Assembly (NCBI RefSeq): GCF_008065155.1
Contig: NZ_CP042819.1
Coordinates: forward strand, 558,001-622,000
DNA: 64,000 nucleotides
Direction of reading: 5' to 3'
From: Octadecabacter sp. SW4
GTDB lineage: Bacteria; Pseudomonadota; Alphaproteobacteria; Rhodobacterales; Rhodobacteraceae
Positions 9,667 through 16,730 of the stretch are shown in pieces. Positions within the stretch are counted from its first letter, which is position 1. The number at the start of each line of letters is the position of its first letter. A program made the translations under genes and the position numbers. The notes under the pieces were generated by a model, which worked only from the letters and a program-made list of their open reading frames with translations, was not told the DNA's origin and searched no databases.

Positions 9667-9771
9667 GCGCCCCCCAGGTGTTTGGGAAACCTTGGAGCGA
9701 TTTGGGTGGGACTTCAAGCGTTGTGAATGACGACGGATTACCCGCTATGATCAACCGAAAACGAGGGGATT

Positions 9772-9847
9772 TGGTGGAGCCTAGCGGGATCGAACCGCTG
9801 ACCTCCTGCATGCCATGCAGGCGCTCTCCCAGCTGAGCTAAGGCCCC
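9772..9847 (-). tRNA. tRNA-Ala (anticodon GGC)
   Basis: The minus strand folds into a complete 76-base cloverleaf with an encoded CCA end. The acceptor arms are GGGGCCT and AGGCTCC followed by A-CCA. The anticodon stem is CCTGC/GCAGG with loop ATGGCAT, so the anticodon is GGC (alanine). The T-loop reads TTCGATC. It lies alone between hyuA and the TIGR02300 gene. Confidence 0.97.
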
Positions 9848-9951
9848 GAATGCTGACGTGGGAAGGTATGTCAGCGAGGTGCTGTCTATGCAGCGTCGCG
9901 GGCGAGATCAAGAGAAAAAATCCCGCCCAACGATGATTAGCGAGTGATCAC

Positions 9952-10278
9952 TTAGCTGTCGTCGTCCGGTGCGGCAACGTCGGCGATTTCGTCCAGCGAA
10001 ACATCATCGTCGTCATCATCTTCCAGAACGTCATCGCCCAGATCGACATCTTCGTCATCATCATCGTCGTCAAGAACGAGATCATCCTCCTCGGACTCGG
10101 CTTCCATCTTTTTGGTCTGCGCATCGGCAGCGTCGGCGACCATTGTGCGGGTCTTGCCGGTGTTGATGGTGACCGTTTCGCCGGTGTAGGGGCTAATGAT
10201 CGGGTCGGCGTTCAGGTCGTAGAACCGTTTGCCGGTTGTCGGGCAAACACGTTTGGTTCCCCACTCTTCTTTGGGCAT
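9952..10278 (-). CDS. TIGR02300 family ('FYDLN acid domain') protein
   Basis: A 108-residue protein starting at MPKEEWGTKR (10278), with GAAGGGAAG as ribosome-binding site; the longer frame to 10350 is unlikely. The N-terminal half has the family core CPTTGKRFYDLNADPIISPYTG. The C-terminal half is extremely acidic, with runs of aspartate. TIGR02300 proteins are found in alphaproteobacteria and have no established function. It diverges from the YgjP-like peptidase gene across about 106 bases. Confidence 0.92.
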   Translation of the reverse strand: MPKEEWGTKRVCPTTGKRFYDLNADPIISPYTGETVTINTGKTRTMVADAADAQTKKMEAESEEDDLVLDDDDDDEDVDLGDDVLEDDDDDDVSLDEIADVAAPDDDS

Positions 10279-10384
10279 CTTGCTTCCCTTCAAAATCTGA
10301 CTACTTGCAGCGCAATGACGCCAACTGCCATAAGCTGTCAGGCGTGTCAAAGCCTTTGGCGCGGCATTCTAACTGGGACGTCAT

Positions 10385-11077
10385 ATGGGCCGTCATGTCA
10401 TTGGGGGCAACCCCCCGATCGAAGTCACGCTGCGCCGCTCGACCCGTGCGCGCCGCCTGTCGCTGCGGGTGTCGCGGCTGGACGGACGGGTGACGCTGAC
10501 CTTGCCCCACCGCGTCAGTGAACGCGAGGGAATCGCCTTTGTGCGCGAGCGGGAAGACTGGCTGCGTGGCCATCTGTCCGGCATCACCAAGGAAACCCGC
10601 CCCCAGATCGGCGGCACCGTGCCTTTTGGCGGCGAGGATCTGGCCATCGTCGCAGGCCCGGTCAAACGTGCCCGCATGGGCGAGGCGGCACTGATTGTCC
10701 CCGATGATCCCGCCCGCGTCAGTGCGCGGGTCGAGGCCTATATGAAACTGCACGCGCGCGATCGTCTTGCCGATGCGTCTGATCGTTATGCGGCGGTGCT
10801 TGGGCGCAGCTACGGGCGGATCACCCTGCGCGATACACGCTCGCGCTGGGGGTCGTGTTCGTCGACAGGTGATCTGATGTATTCATGGCGTCTGATCATG
10901 GCCCCGCCCGAGGTGCTTGATTATGTCGCGGCTCACGAGGTCGCCCATCTGGTCGAAATGAACCACTCTGATGCCTTCTGGACCGTGGTTGGTGATATTT
11001 TTCCCGACCACAAACGCTGCCGCAGGTGGTTGCGCGAAAATGGCGACCGGCTGCACCGCGTGCGGTTTCGCGATTGA
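10385..11077 (+). CDS. YgjP-like (DUF45/SprT-type) metal-dependent hydrolase
   Basis: A 230-residue cytoplasmic protein. The zinc site HEVAH (H184, E185, H188) with a third histidine at H194 in MNHSDAFW identifies the YgjP/WLM-type metallopeptidase domain. Upstream, DTRSRWGSCSSTGDLMYSW is the conserved motif of the same family. The substrate is unknown. The gene points away from the TIGR02300 gene. The stop codon is followed 14 bases later by the TGTGATCACA palindrome that fronts the GntR gene. Confidence 0.9.
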   Translation: MGRHVIGGNPPIEVTLRRSTRARRLSLRVSRLDGRVTLTLPHRVSEREGIAFVREREDWLRGHLSGITKETRPQIGGTVPFGGEDLAIVAGPVKRARMGEAALIVPDDPARVSARVEAYMKLHARDRLADASDRYAAVLGRSYGRITLRDTRSRWGSCSSTGDLMYSWRLIMAPPEVLDYVAAHEVAHLVEMNHSDAFWTVVGDIFPDHKRCRRWLRENGDRLHRVRFRD

Positions 11078-11090
11078 CCAGAGCGGCGCA

Positions 11091-11100
11091 TGTGATCACA
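11091..11100. promoter_or_regulatory. TGTGATCACA palindrome in front of the GntR gene
   Basis: A perfect 10-base palindrome ends 8 bases before the ATG of the GntR-family gene at 11109, in the place a ribosome-binding site would occupy. The identical sequence occurs as pairs upstream of sucC and sdhC. The position suggests autoregulation by the GntR protein, possibly of a leaderless or short-leader transcript (inference). Confidence 0.6.
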
Positions 11101-11108
11101 AATGATGC

Positions 11109-11759
11109 ATGTTGATCCAGTCCCGCCAGAACGATCCCGTAGGATCGGCCCATGACCGCGTTTATCGCGCGCTGCGCACCCGTATCATGCACGGTGAAAT
11201 GGAACCGGGGCAGGCGCTGACACTGCGCGGGATCGGCAAGGAATTCGGCGTTTCGATGACCCCCGCGCGCGAGGCGGTGCGCCGCCTTGTGGCCGAAGGA
11301 GCGCTGTTTCTGTCGTCTTCGGGGCGGGTGTCGACCCCGGAATTATCCAGCGAGCGGCTTGAGGAACTGGCGGCGCTGCGCGCATTGTTGGAGCCCGAAC
11401 TGTCCAGCCGCGCCTTGCCGCGTGCGCACTTTGCCCTGATTGACCGGTTGGAAGTGATCAACGCAGGCGTCAGCCAGATGGTCGCGCGCCACGATGCGCC
11501 CGGCTATATCCGCATGAACCTTGAATTTCACCGCACTCTTTATCTGCGCGCGCAGGCACCGGCGATGTTGGCCATGGCGGAAACGGTCTGGCTGCAGGTC
11601 GGCCCGACGATGCGGTCGCTATATGGGCGTTTGCGCCGGACCGAACCGCCCTATCATCACAAGCTGATCATCGCCGCGCTCAAGGCGGGCGATGAACCGG
11701 GGTTGCGGCTGGCGGTGCGGACCGATGTTACGCAGGGGCTGCGGCTACTGGCGTCCTGA
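11109..11759 (+). CDS. GntR-family transcriptional regulator (FCD subfamily)
   Basis: The protein has 216 residues. The N-terminal winged helix (about 12-75) contains DRVYRALRTRIMHGEMEPGQ and the recognition segment GVSMTPAREAVRRLVAEGAL. An all-helical FCD-type effector domain follows, with typical LRALLEPELSSRA and NLEFHRTLYLRA helices. No ribosome-binding site is visible before the ATG; instead the TGTGATCACA palindrome ends 8 bases upstream. Because the same palindrome sits in tandem before sucC and sdhC, this protein is a candidate regulator of the TCA-cycle operons, possibly responding to a carboxylic acid as FCD proteins often do (inference). Its 3' end overlaps the convergent TerB-like gene by 32 bases. 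Confidence 0.9.
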   Translation: MLIQSRQNDPVGSAHDRVYRALRTRIMHGEMEPGQALTLRGIGKEFGVSMTPAREAVRRLVAEGALFLSSSGRVSTPELSSERLEELAALRALLEPELSSRALPRAHFALIDRLEVINAGVSQMVARHDAPGYIRMNLEFHRTLYLRAQAPAMLAMAETVWLQVGPTMRSLYGRLRRTEPPYHHKLIIAALKAGDEPGLRLAVRTDVTQGLRLLAS

Positions 11760-12582
11760 GCAGACCGGCAAAATCGCGCACCATCGACATGATCTGCGGC
11801 GCGGGGATCACCAGCGCCTGGGCCAGATGGCCAATAACGCGATGTTCGGCGTCGTGAATTTCCCCGTCAGAACAGGCCACAAGCAGTGCACCACGCATGA
11901 TTGTCTGGCGATCCGACTCGCGGGTGCCAGCGCCCAAATCCTCTAGCTGGCGGGGGTCAGTTACAAAGGGTGCCTTGGCTAAGGCGGTGCGAATTTCCAT
12001 AGATGTCAGGCTTTTACCCATGATCTTCTCGTAGGCAAAGTTGATTGCCTTTTCTTCTTCGCCGTCGATGTGGCCATCCGATTTCGCGACGATACACATC
12101 GCCGACAGCATCTTGGCCGCCACTGCGCTGCGCGGCGTCGCGCGTTTGCGCCCACGCATCAGCAATTGCAGCACCTTGAAGACACCGGCGATGCCCAGCA
12201 GGATCAACCAGCCAAAACCGATCATGGCTTGCTGCGCCGACAGGCGCGGTGTTGCAGGCAGGTCGGCGGGCAGGATACCGGCGGCCTGCGCGGCGGCAAA
12301 GGCCTGCGCGTCGATGTTGTAAAAGCTGTTGCCCTCGCAGCCCGTCGTGGACATCACATAGCCTTTGCTGCGCACCCAATATCCCAGAAAGGCCAGGTGA
12401 CTACGCACCGTGTAATGGCACAGGGCCGCGTCCTGACCGCCCGGGCCAGCACCCTCCATATTGGCAACAAAATCAAGGTTGTGCTGGGTGCCATAGGGGA
12501 CCGACGGGCGCGCCGCTGCGGGCGTCGCTGTCATGACTGTCAGGCCCAGAACAAGGGCGATGAGGCTAATAAGTGATTTCAT
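11728..12582 (-). CDS. TerB-like (tellurite-resistance-type) protein with signal peptide
   Basis: Starts at MKSLISLIAL (12582), giving 284 residues; the ORF extends further but without support. Residues 1-24 look like a cleavable signal ending in AAA. A periplasmic segment with a few cysteines follows, then a transmembrane helix (MIGFGWLILLGIAGVFKVL), and a C-terminal helical TerB-type domain (MCIVAKSDGHIDGEEEKAI; LVACSDGEIHDAEHRVI), where paired acidic motifs suggest metal binding. The function is unknown; tellurite resistance should not be assumed. It lies 102 bases downstream of lpdA in the same direction and is convergent with the GntR gene. Confidence 0.75.
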   Translation of the reverse strand: MKSLISLIALVLGLTVMTATPAAARPSVPYGTQHNLDFVANMEGAGPGGQDAALCHYTVRSHLAFLGYWVRSKGYVMSTTGCEGNSFYNIDAQAFAAAQAAGILPADLPATPRLSAQQAMIGFGWLILLGIAGVFKVLQLLMRGRKRATPRSAVAAKMLSAMCIVAKSDGHIDGEEEKAINFAYEKIMGKSLTSMEIRTALAKAPFVTDPRQLEDLGAGTRESDRQTIMRGALLVACSDGEIHDAEHRVIGHLAQALVIPAPQIMSMVRDFAGLLRTPVAAAPA

Positions 12583-12684
12583 TGTATTCTGCCGTCGCTG
12601 TGTTTCGCCGACAGATATGCCAAATAAATGTGGCGCGGCCATGGAAACAGCCGCGCCAATTTGGGGCAGATGGTTAAGGAAACC

Positions 12685-14073
12685 TTAAGCGTGGATCGCA
12701 CCGTCACCGCAGGCCAGTGCGGCTTCGCGCACGGCTTCCGAATAGGTCGGGTGGGCGTGGCAGGTGCGGGCCAGATCCTCGGCGGCGGCACCAAATTCCA
12801 TCGCCACGCAGATTTCGTGGATCAGATCGCCCGCCATGGGGCCGATGATATGCGCGCCCAAAATCCGGTCGGTTTCCTTGTCGGCAAGGATCTTGACGAA
12901 CCCGTCACCGGCGAAATTTGCCTTGGCGCGGCCATTGCCCATAAAGCTGAACTTGCCGACCTTATAGGCGCGACCTGCGTCTTTGAGCTGTTCTTCGGTC
13001 TGGCCGACGGTCGCAACCTCGGGATGGGTGTAGATCACACCGGGTATCACACCATAGTTAACATGTGGTTTCTGCCCCGCGAGCCCCTCGGCACAGGCCA
13101 TACCTTCGTCTTCGGCCTTGTGGGCCAGCATGGGGCCGTCGATCGCATCACCGATGGCATAAATTCCTTTGATATTTGTGGCATAGTGATCATCCGTCTT
13201 GATCTGGCCCCGCTCGGACATGGCGACACCCAGTGCCTCAAGGCCCAGCCCGTCGGTATAGGGGCGCCGCCCCGTGGCCAGCAAAACCGTGTCGGCGTCA
13301 ACCGTTGCCTCGCTGTCGTCCTTGCGCAGTTTGTAGGTGACGGTGGCCTTGCCGCCTTTGGTTGTTACGCCTTGCACGGCGGCCCCCATGATAAACTCAA
13401 GCCCTTGCTTTTTAAGGGTTCTTTGGAACACTTTTTGGACTTCAGCGTCCATGCCGGGGGTGATCGCATCCAAAAACTCGATGACCGTGACCTCGGACCC
13501 CAACCGTTTGTAAACGCTGCCCAGTTCCAGCCCGATCACGCCTGCGCCAATCACCACCAGTTTCTTGGGGATTTTAGCCAGTTCCAGCGCGCCGGTGGAT
13601 GACACGACGGTCTTTTCATCCACCTCGACACCTTTCAAATCGCTGACCTCGGACCCCGTGGCAATCACGATATTCTTGGCGTCATAGGTGGTGTCACCGA
13701 CTTTGACCTTGCCCGGCTCGGGGATGGTGGCCCAGCCCTTGATCCAGTCTATCTTGTTCTTTTTGAACAGAAATTCTATGCCCTTGGTGTTCTGGCCGAT
13801 GACATCATCCTTGTAGGCCAGCATCTGTTTCCAATCGACCGATGGCGACTTGCCCTTGAGGCCCATCGCCGCGAAATTGTGTTCGGCTTCGTGTAGCATG
13901 TGGCTGGCATGCAGCAGCGCCTTGGACGGGATACAGCCCACGTTCAGACAGGTGCCGCCCAGCGTTTCGCGGCCTTCGACAACAGCCGTTTTCAGGCCCA
14001 GTTGCGCGCAGCGAATAGCGCCGACATAGCCGCCGGGGCCGGAACCGATGATGATGACGTCGTAGGTGGACAT
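12685..14073 (-). CDS. lpdA: Dihydrolipoyl dehydrogenase (E3 of 2-oxoglutarate dehydrogenase)
   Basis: The protein has 462 residues. The FAD-binding motif [10 protein letters not shown] at the N-terminus, the redox-active disulfide pair C42/C47 in [12 protein letters not shown], the NAD motif [12 protein letters not shown] and the C-terminal active-site HAHPTYSE are all intact. It reoxidises dihydrolipoyl groups of the E2 subunit using NAD+. It is the last enzyme gene of the suc cluster, but is separated from sucB by two unrelated small genes. An 11-base tandem repeat lies in its 5' leader region. Confidence 0.97.
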   Translation of the reverse strand: MSTYDVIIIGSGPGGYVGAIRCAQLGLKTAVVEGRETLGGTCLNVGCIPSKALLHASHMLHEAEHNFAAMGLKGKSPSVDWKQMLAYKDDVIGQNTKGIEFLFKKNKIDWIKGWATIPEPGKVKVGDTTYDAKNIVIATGSEVSDLKGVEVDEKTVVSSTGALELAKIPKKLVVIGAGVIGLELGSVYKRLGSEVTVIEFLDAITPGMDAEVQKVFQRTLKKQGLEFIMGAAVQGVTTKGGKATVTYKLRKDDSEATVDADTVLLATGRRPYTDGLGLEALGVAMSERGQIKTDDHYATNIKGIYAIGDAIDGPMLAHKAEDEGMACAEGLAGQKPHVNYGVIPGVIYTHPEVATVGQTEEQLKDAGRAYKVGKFSFMGNGRAKANFAGDGFVKILADKETDRILGAHIIGPMAGDLIHEICVAMEFGAAAEDLARTCHAHPTYSEAVREAALACGDGAIHA

Positions 14074-14098
14074 GGGCGTTATTCCTTCGATTTTGGCC

Positions 14099-14137
14099 GT
14101 ATGGAAAGCGTATGGAAAGCGTATGGGAACCGTATGG
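14099..14137. repeat. Tandem 11-base repeat upstream of lpdA
   Basis: Three consecutive 11-base units (GTATGGAAAGC, GTATGGAAAGC, GTATGGGAACC) plus a partial GTATGG fill the gap between the MAPEG stop codon and lpdA. The period is close to one helical turn. It may be a simple expansion or may affect lpdA translation, as it lies in the message leader about 26-64 bases from the start codon. Confidence 0.8.
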
Positions 14138-14527
14138 TTAGAATAGGGATGCCAGAAGCATCATCAAGGTGGCAAGCAACCCCACCGCCCAGATCGCGCT
14201 GCGCCATGGCGTCCAGCCAAAGACATAGACCGGGATATAGGCGACGCGGGCGGCGAGGTAAGCAAAGGCGGAGATTGCCGTGAAGGGGGTGGATTGGTCC
14301 GACAGGGTCACGACCAGCACGGCGATTGTGAACAGGATCAACCCCTCGAAGTGGTTGTTCATGGCGCGCTGGAGGCGGCCAGCGGTACCGGTCAGGACGA
14401 TGTGTTCGTCACGCGGGCCGGCGGCCGCTTTGACCCCGACCTGCTGGATCGCGGTCAGCGAATAGGCGCAGAACTGGCCGATTTGCAGGAGGGCGGCGAG
14501 GGTGAGGGCGGTGAGTTCGGGGGTCAT
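14138..14527 (-). CDS. MAPEG family membrane protein
   Basis: A 129-residue protein with four hydrophobic helices. The sequence [27 protein letters not shown] is the MAPEG signature region (the RxxRAxxNxxE pattern). MAPEG proteins are small membrane glutathione transferase/peroxidase-like proteins, though bacterial members are mostly uncharacterised. It is embedded between sucB and lpdA. Its first 24 bases or so are duplicated 111 bases upstream (see the repeat at 14504-14638). Confidence 0.85.
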   Translation of the reverse strand: MTPELTALTLAALLQIGQFCAYSLTAIQQVGVKAAAGPRDEHIVLTGTAGRLQRAMNNHFEGLILFTIAVLVVTLSDQSTPFTAISAFAYLAARVAYIPVYVFGWTPWRSAIWAVGLLATLMMLLASLF

Positions 14528-14638
14528 TCACTTACGTCCCGGACGTGATCCGGGACCTCCTGCGTATGCGGCGGCGAGGCCCCGGCGCCGGGGCCGGGGC
14601 GTGTGGGAAGTGGAGAGGGTGGTGAGTTCGGGGGTCAT
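14504..14638. repeat. Palindrome-rich insert flanked by 24-base direct repeats
   Basis: The 24 bases at 14504-14527, which include the MAPEG start codon, recur at 14615-14638 with one mismatch, where they supply the stop codon of the neighbouring hypothetical gene. Between the copies lie an 8-base hairpin (GTCCCGGA 14536-14543 / TCCGGGAC 14549-14556) and a perfect 16-base palindrome GCCCCGGCGCCGGGGC (14579-14594). This looks like a REP- or MITE-like unit or the scar of a duplication. Confidence 0.75.
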
Positions 14639-15054
14639 GCTGTCGTCAGGCCACTTATCAGCAGGATTACACCTGCAACAAACGCCAAGAAGGCAAGTGT
14701 TGGAAACCCCATCATTAGGAGTAGGAATTTCTTGTCTGAAATATCATTTTCAAAATTAGGGTAGGGGCTGGCTTTCTGGGAGTGGACATAAGTCACCGCT
14801 ATCGACAGTGCCGTCAAACCGAGACCGAGTAAAAACAACAAAAGGGAATTCTTAAGTTCATCTAGCGAAACTACAAACTGCGATTCAGCAGCGGTATTTC
14901 CGATGAATGTCAAGAGGACGATGAACGCTCCGCTGTTCAACGTCATCAAGGTCTTAATCGCAAATAGACCTAAATCGCGAGTAAGTTCCATGTTGATACG
15001 GTAGTATTCAAGATTGACCTCTCGAATGTACTCTTTTGGGATTTCATCAGACAA
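14635..15054 (-). CDS. Small hypothetical membrane protein
   Basis: The protein has 139 residues, with a soluble N-terminus (about 1-28, many charged residues) followed by about three transmembrane helices (IKTLMTLNSGAFIVLLTFIG, LLLFLLGLGLTALSIAVTY, GFPTLAFLAFVAGVILLI). I do not recognise a family. Its codons are visibly more A/T-rich than those of the adjacent suc genes, which together with flanking repeats on both sides suggests acquisition by insertion (inference). It lies between sucB and the MAPEG gene. Confidence 0.7.
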   Translation of the reverse strand: MSDEIPKEYIREVNLEYYRINMELTRDLGLFAIKTLMTLNSGAFIVLLTFIGNTAAESQFVVSLDELKNSLLLFLLGLGLTALSIAVTYVHSQKASPYPNFENDISDKKFLLLMMGFPTLAFLAFVAGVILLISGLTTA

Positions 15055-15102
15055 TTTATTTCCCCGTTCGGATCAAACCCTGCCACAAGCGTTTCGTGGA
15101 TA

Positions 15103-15179
15103 CGCCCGTGCTTGCACGGGCAGCGCCCGACCGCCCCCATGGGCGGGCGCTTCACGCCCCCCCGCGTTCGGGCGCTGCC
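15103..15179. repeat. Nested palindromic element downstream of sucB
   Basis: An 8-base hairpin (GCCCGTGC / GCACGGGC with a TT loop, 15103-15120) runs into a large inverted repeat whose 13-base outer arms are GGGCAGCGCCCGA (15117-15129) and TCGGGCGCTGCCC (15167-15179). The same outer arms occur at 20294-20383, so this is one of two copies of a repeat family in the window. It may also act as a transcript-stabilising or terminating structure after sucB. Confidence 0.8.
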
Positions 15180-15197
15180 CTATGTTGCGTGCAGACA

Positions 15198-16730
15198 TTA
15201 GAGGTCCATGAGGAGGCGACGTGGATCTTCCAGCGCTTCTTTCACCCGCACCAAGAACGTCACAGCGCCTTTGCCATCCACAATTCGGTGGTCATAGGAC
15301 AGGGCCAGATACATCATCGGGCGGATGACGACTTGGCCGTTGATCGCCATTGGGCGATCCTGGATTTTGTGCATTCCCAAAATACCACTTTGTGGTGGGT
15401 TCAAAATCGGCGAGGACATCAAGCTACCATAGACACCACCGTTCGAGATCGTGAACGTGCCGCCCTGCATTTCGTCCATCGACAGCTTGCCATCGCGCGC
15501 CTTGGCGCCCTTTTCGGCAATCGCCTTTTCGATATCGGCAAATGACATGGCGTCAGCGTCGTTGATCACCGGCACGACCAACCCCGTGGGCGTGCCCGCG
15601 GCGATGCCCATGTTGACGTAGTTTTTGTAAACCACATCGGTGCCGTCGATTTCGGCGTTCACTTCGGGCACTTCGTTCAACGCGTGGCAGCAGGCCTTGG
15701 TAAAGAAGGACATGAAGCCGAGTTTGACGCCGTGTTTCTTCAGGAACAGGTCTTTGTATTCGTTGCGCAGGGCCATCACCTCGGTCATGTCGACCTCGTT
15801 ATAGGTGGTGAGCATGGCGGCGGTATTCTGGCTTTCCTTGAGGCGGCGCGCAATGGTCTGGCGCAGGCGGGTCATCTTGACGCGCTCTTCGCGGTCGGCC
15901 TGCGCGGCGGCAGTCGGGGCGGGCGCGGACACGGCGGGTGCGGCAGGTTTGGCGAGAGTTTTCAACACGTCTTCTTTCATGATGCGGCCATCCTTGCCCG
16001 ATCCGGTGACCTGATCCGCCGACAGGTTGTTTTCAGCCATCAGTTTCTTGGCGCTGGGCGCGTCTTCGGTGTCTTTGCCCGATGGTGCTGCGGCGGGTGC
16101 GGCGGCGGGTGCGGCGGCGGCGGGTGCCGCGCTGGCGCCTGCGCCCGATGACATCACGGCCAGTTTGCCACCCGCCTGCACGGTATCGCCTTCGTTGGCG
16201 AGAATTTCGGTCAGCACGCCATCGGCAGGGGCTGGAACTTCGACGCTGACCTTATCGGTTTCCAGCTCGCAGAGCATTTCATCGGCCTTGACGCTGTCAC
16301 CGACCTTCTTGAACCAGGTCGAAATGGTGGCTTCGGTGACGCTTTCGCCCAGGGTGGGAACCATGACATCGACAGCTTCGCCGCCCTTTACGGGGGTGTC
16401 GTCAGTTTTGGTTTCGGCTTTGGTTTCAGCCTTGGTTTCCGCTTTGGCTTCGGCCTTTGGGGCGTCCTTGGCGGGCGCGCTTTCGCTGGCTTCGCCGCCT
16501 TCGCTGATCTGCGCCAGCAAGGCGTCAACGCCAACGGTTTCACCCTCGGCGGCGACGATTTCGGACAGGGTGCCGGCCACGGGCGAGGGCACTTCGACCG
16601 TCACCTTGTCGGTTTCGAGTTCACACAGCATTTCATCCTGCGCGACCACATCGCCCGGCTTCTTGAACCATGTTGCAACGGTGGCTTCGGTGACGCTTTC
16701 GCCAAGTGTGGGGACGCGAACTTCGGTCAT
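15198..16730 (-). CDS. sucB: 2-Oxoglutarate dehydrogenase E2, dihydrolipoyllysine succinyltransferase, with two lipoyl domains
   Basis: The protein has 510 residues. Two lipoyl domains are present, each with the ELETDK lipoylation site (K42 and K160), joined by an Ala/Lys/Glu-rich repeated linker (about 88-112). A peripheral-subunit-binding domain follows ([23 protein letters not shown]), then the catalytic domain with the [10 protein letters not shown] active-site motif near the C-terminus. E. coli SucB has a single lipoyl domain, so this form is longer. The enzyme transfers the succinyl group to CoA. Its ATG overlaps the sucA stop (ATGA). Confidence 0.97.
   Translation of the reverse strand: MTEVRVPTLGESVTEATVATWFKKPGDVVAQDEMLCELETDKVTVEVPSPVAGTLSEIVAAEGETVGVDALLAQISEGGEASESAPAKDAPKAEAKAETKAETKAETKTDDTPVKGGEAVDVMVPTLGESVTEATISTWFKKVGDSVKADEMLCELETDKVSVEVPAPADGVLTEILANEGDTVQAGGKLAVMSSGAGASAAPAAAAPAAAPAAAPSGKDTEDAPSAKKLMAENNLSADQVTGSGKDGRIMKEDVLKTLAKPAAPAVSAPAPTAAAQADREERVKMTRLRQTIARRLKESQNTAAMLTTYNEVDMTEVMALRNEYKDLFLKKHGVKLGFMSFFTKACCHALNEVPEVNAEIDGTDVVYKNYVNMGIAAGTPTGLVVPVINDADAMSFADIEKAIAEKGAKARDGKLSMDEMQGGTFTISNGGVYGSLMSSPILNPPQSGILGMHKIQDRPMAINGQVVIRPMMYLALSYDHRIVDGKGAVTFLVRVKEALEDPRRLLMDL

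Noticed and set aside
9901..9940. Possible terminator hairpin after the TIGR02300 gene
   Set aside because: The stem GGGCGAGA/TCCCGCCC has mismatches and the T-rich stretch is inside the loop, not after the stem.
9944..9953. AGTGATCACT palindrome at the end of the TIGR02300 gene
   Set aside because: Shares the GTGATCAC core with the suc/sdh sites but has different outer bases, lies at a gene end and is single, so it is not counted as an operator.
12628..13602. 324-codon plus-strand frame opposite lpdA
   Set aside because: Shadow of lpdA with no recognisable protein features.
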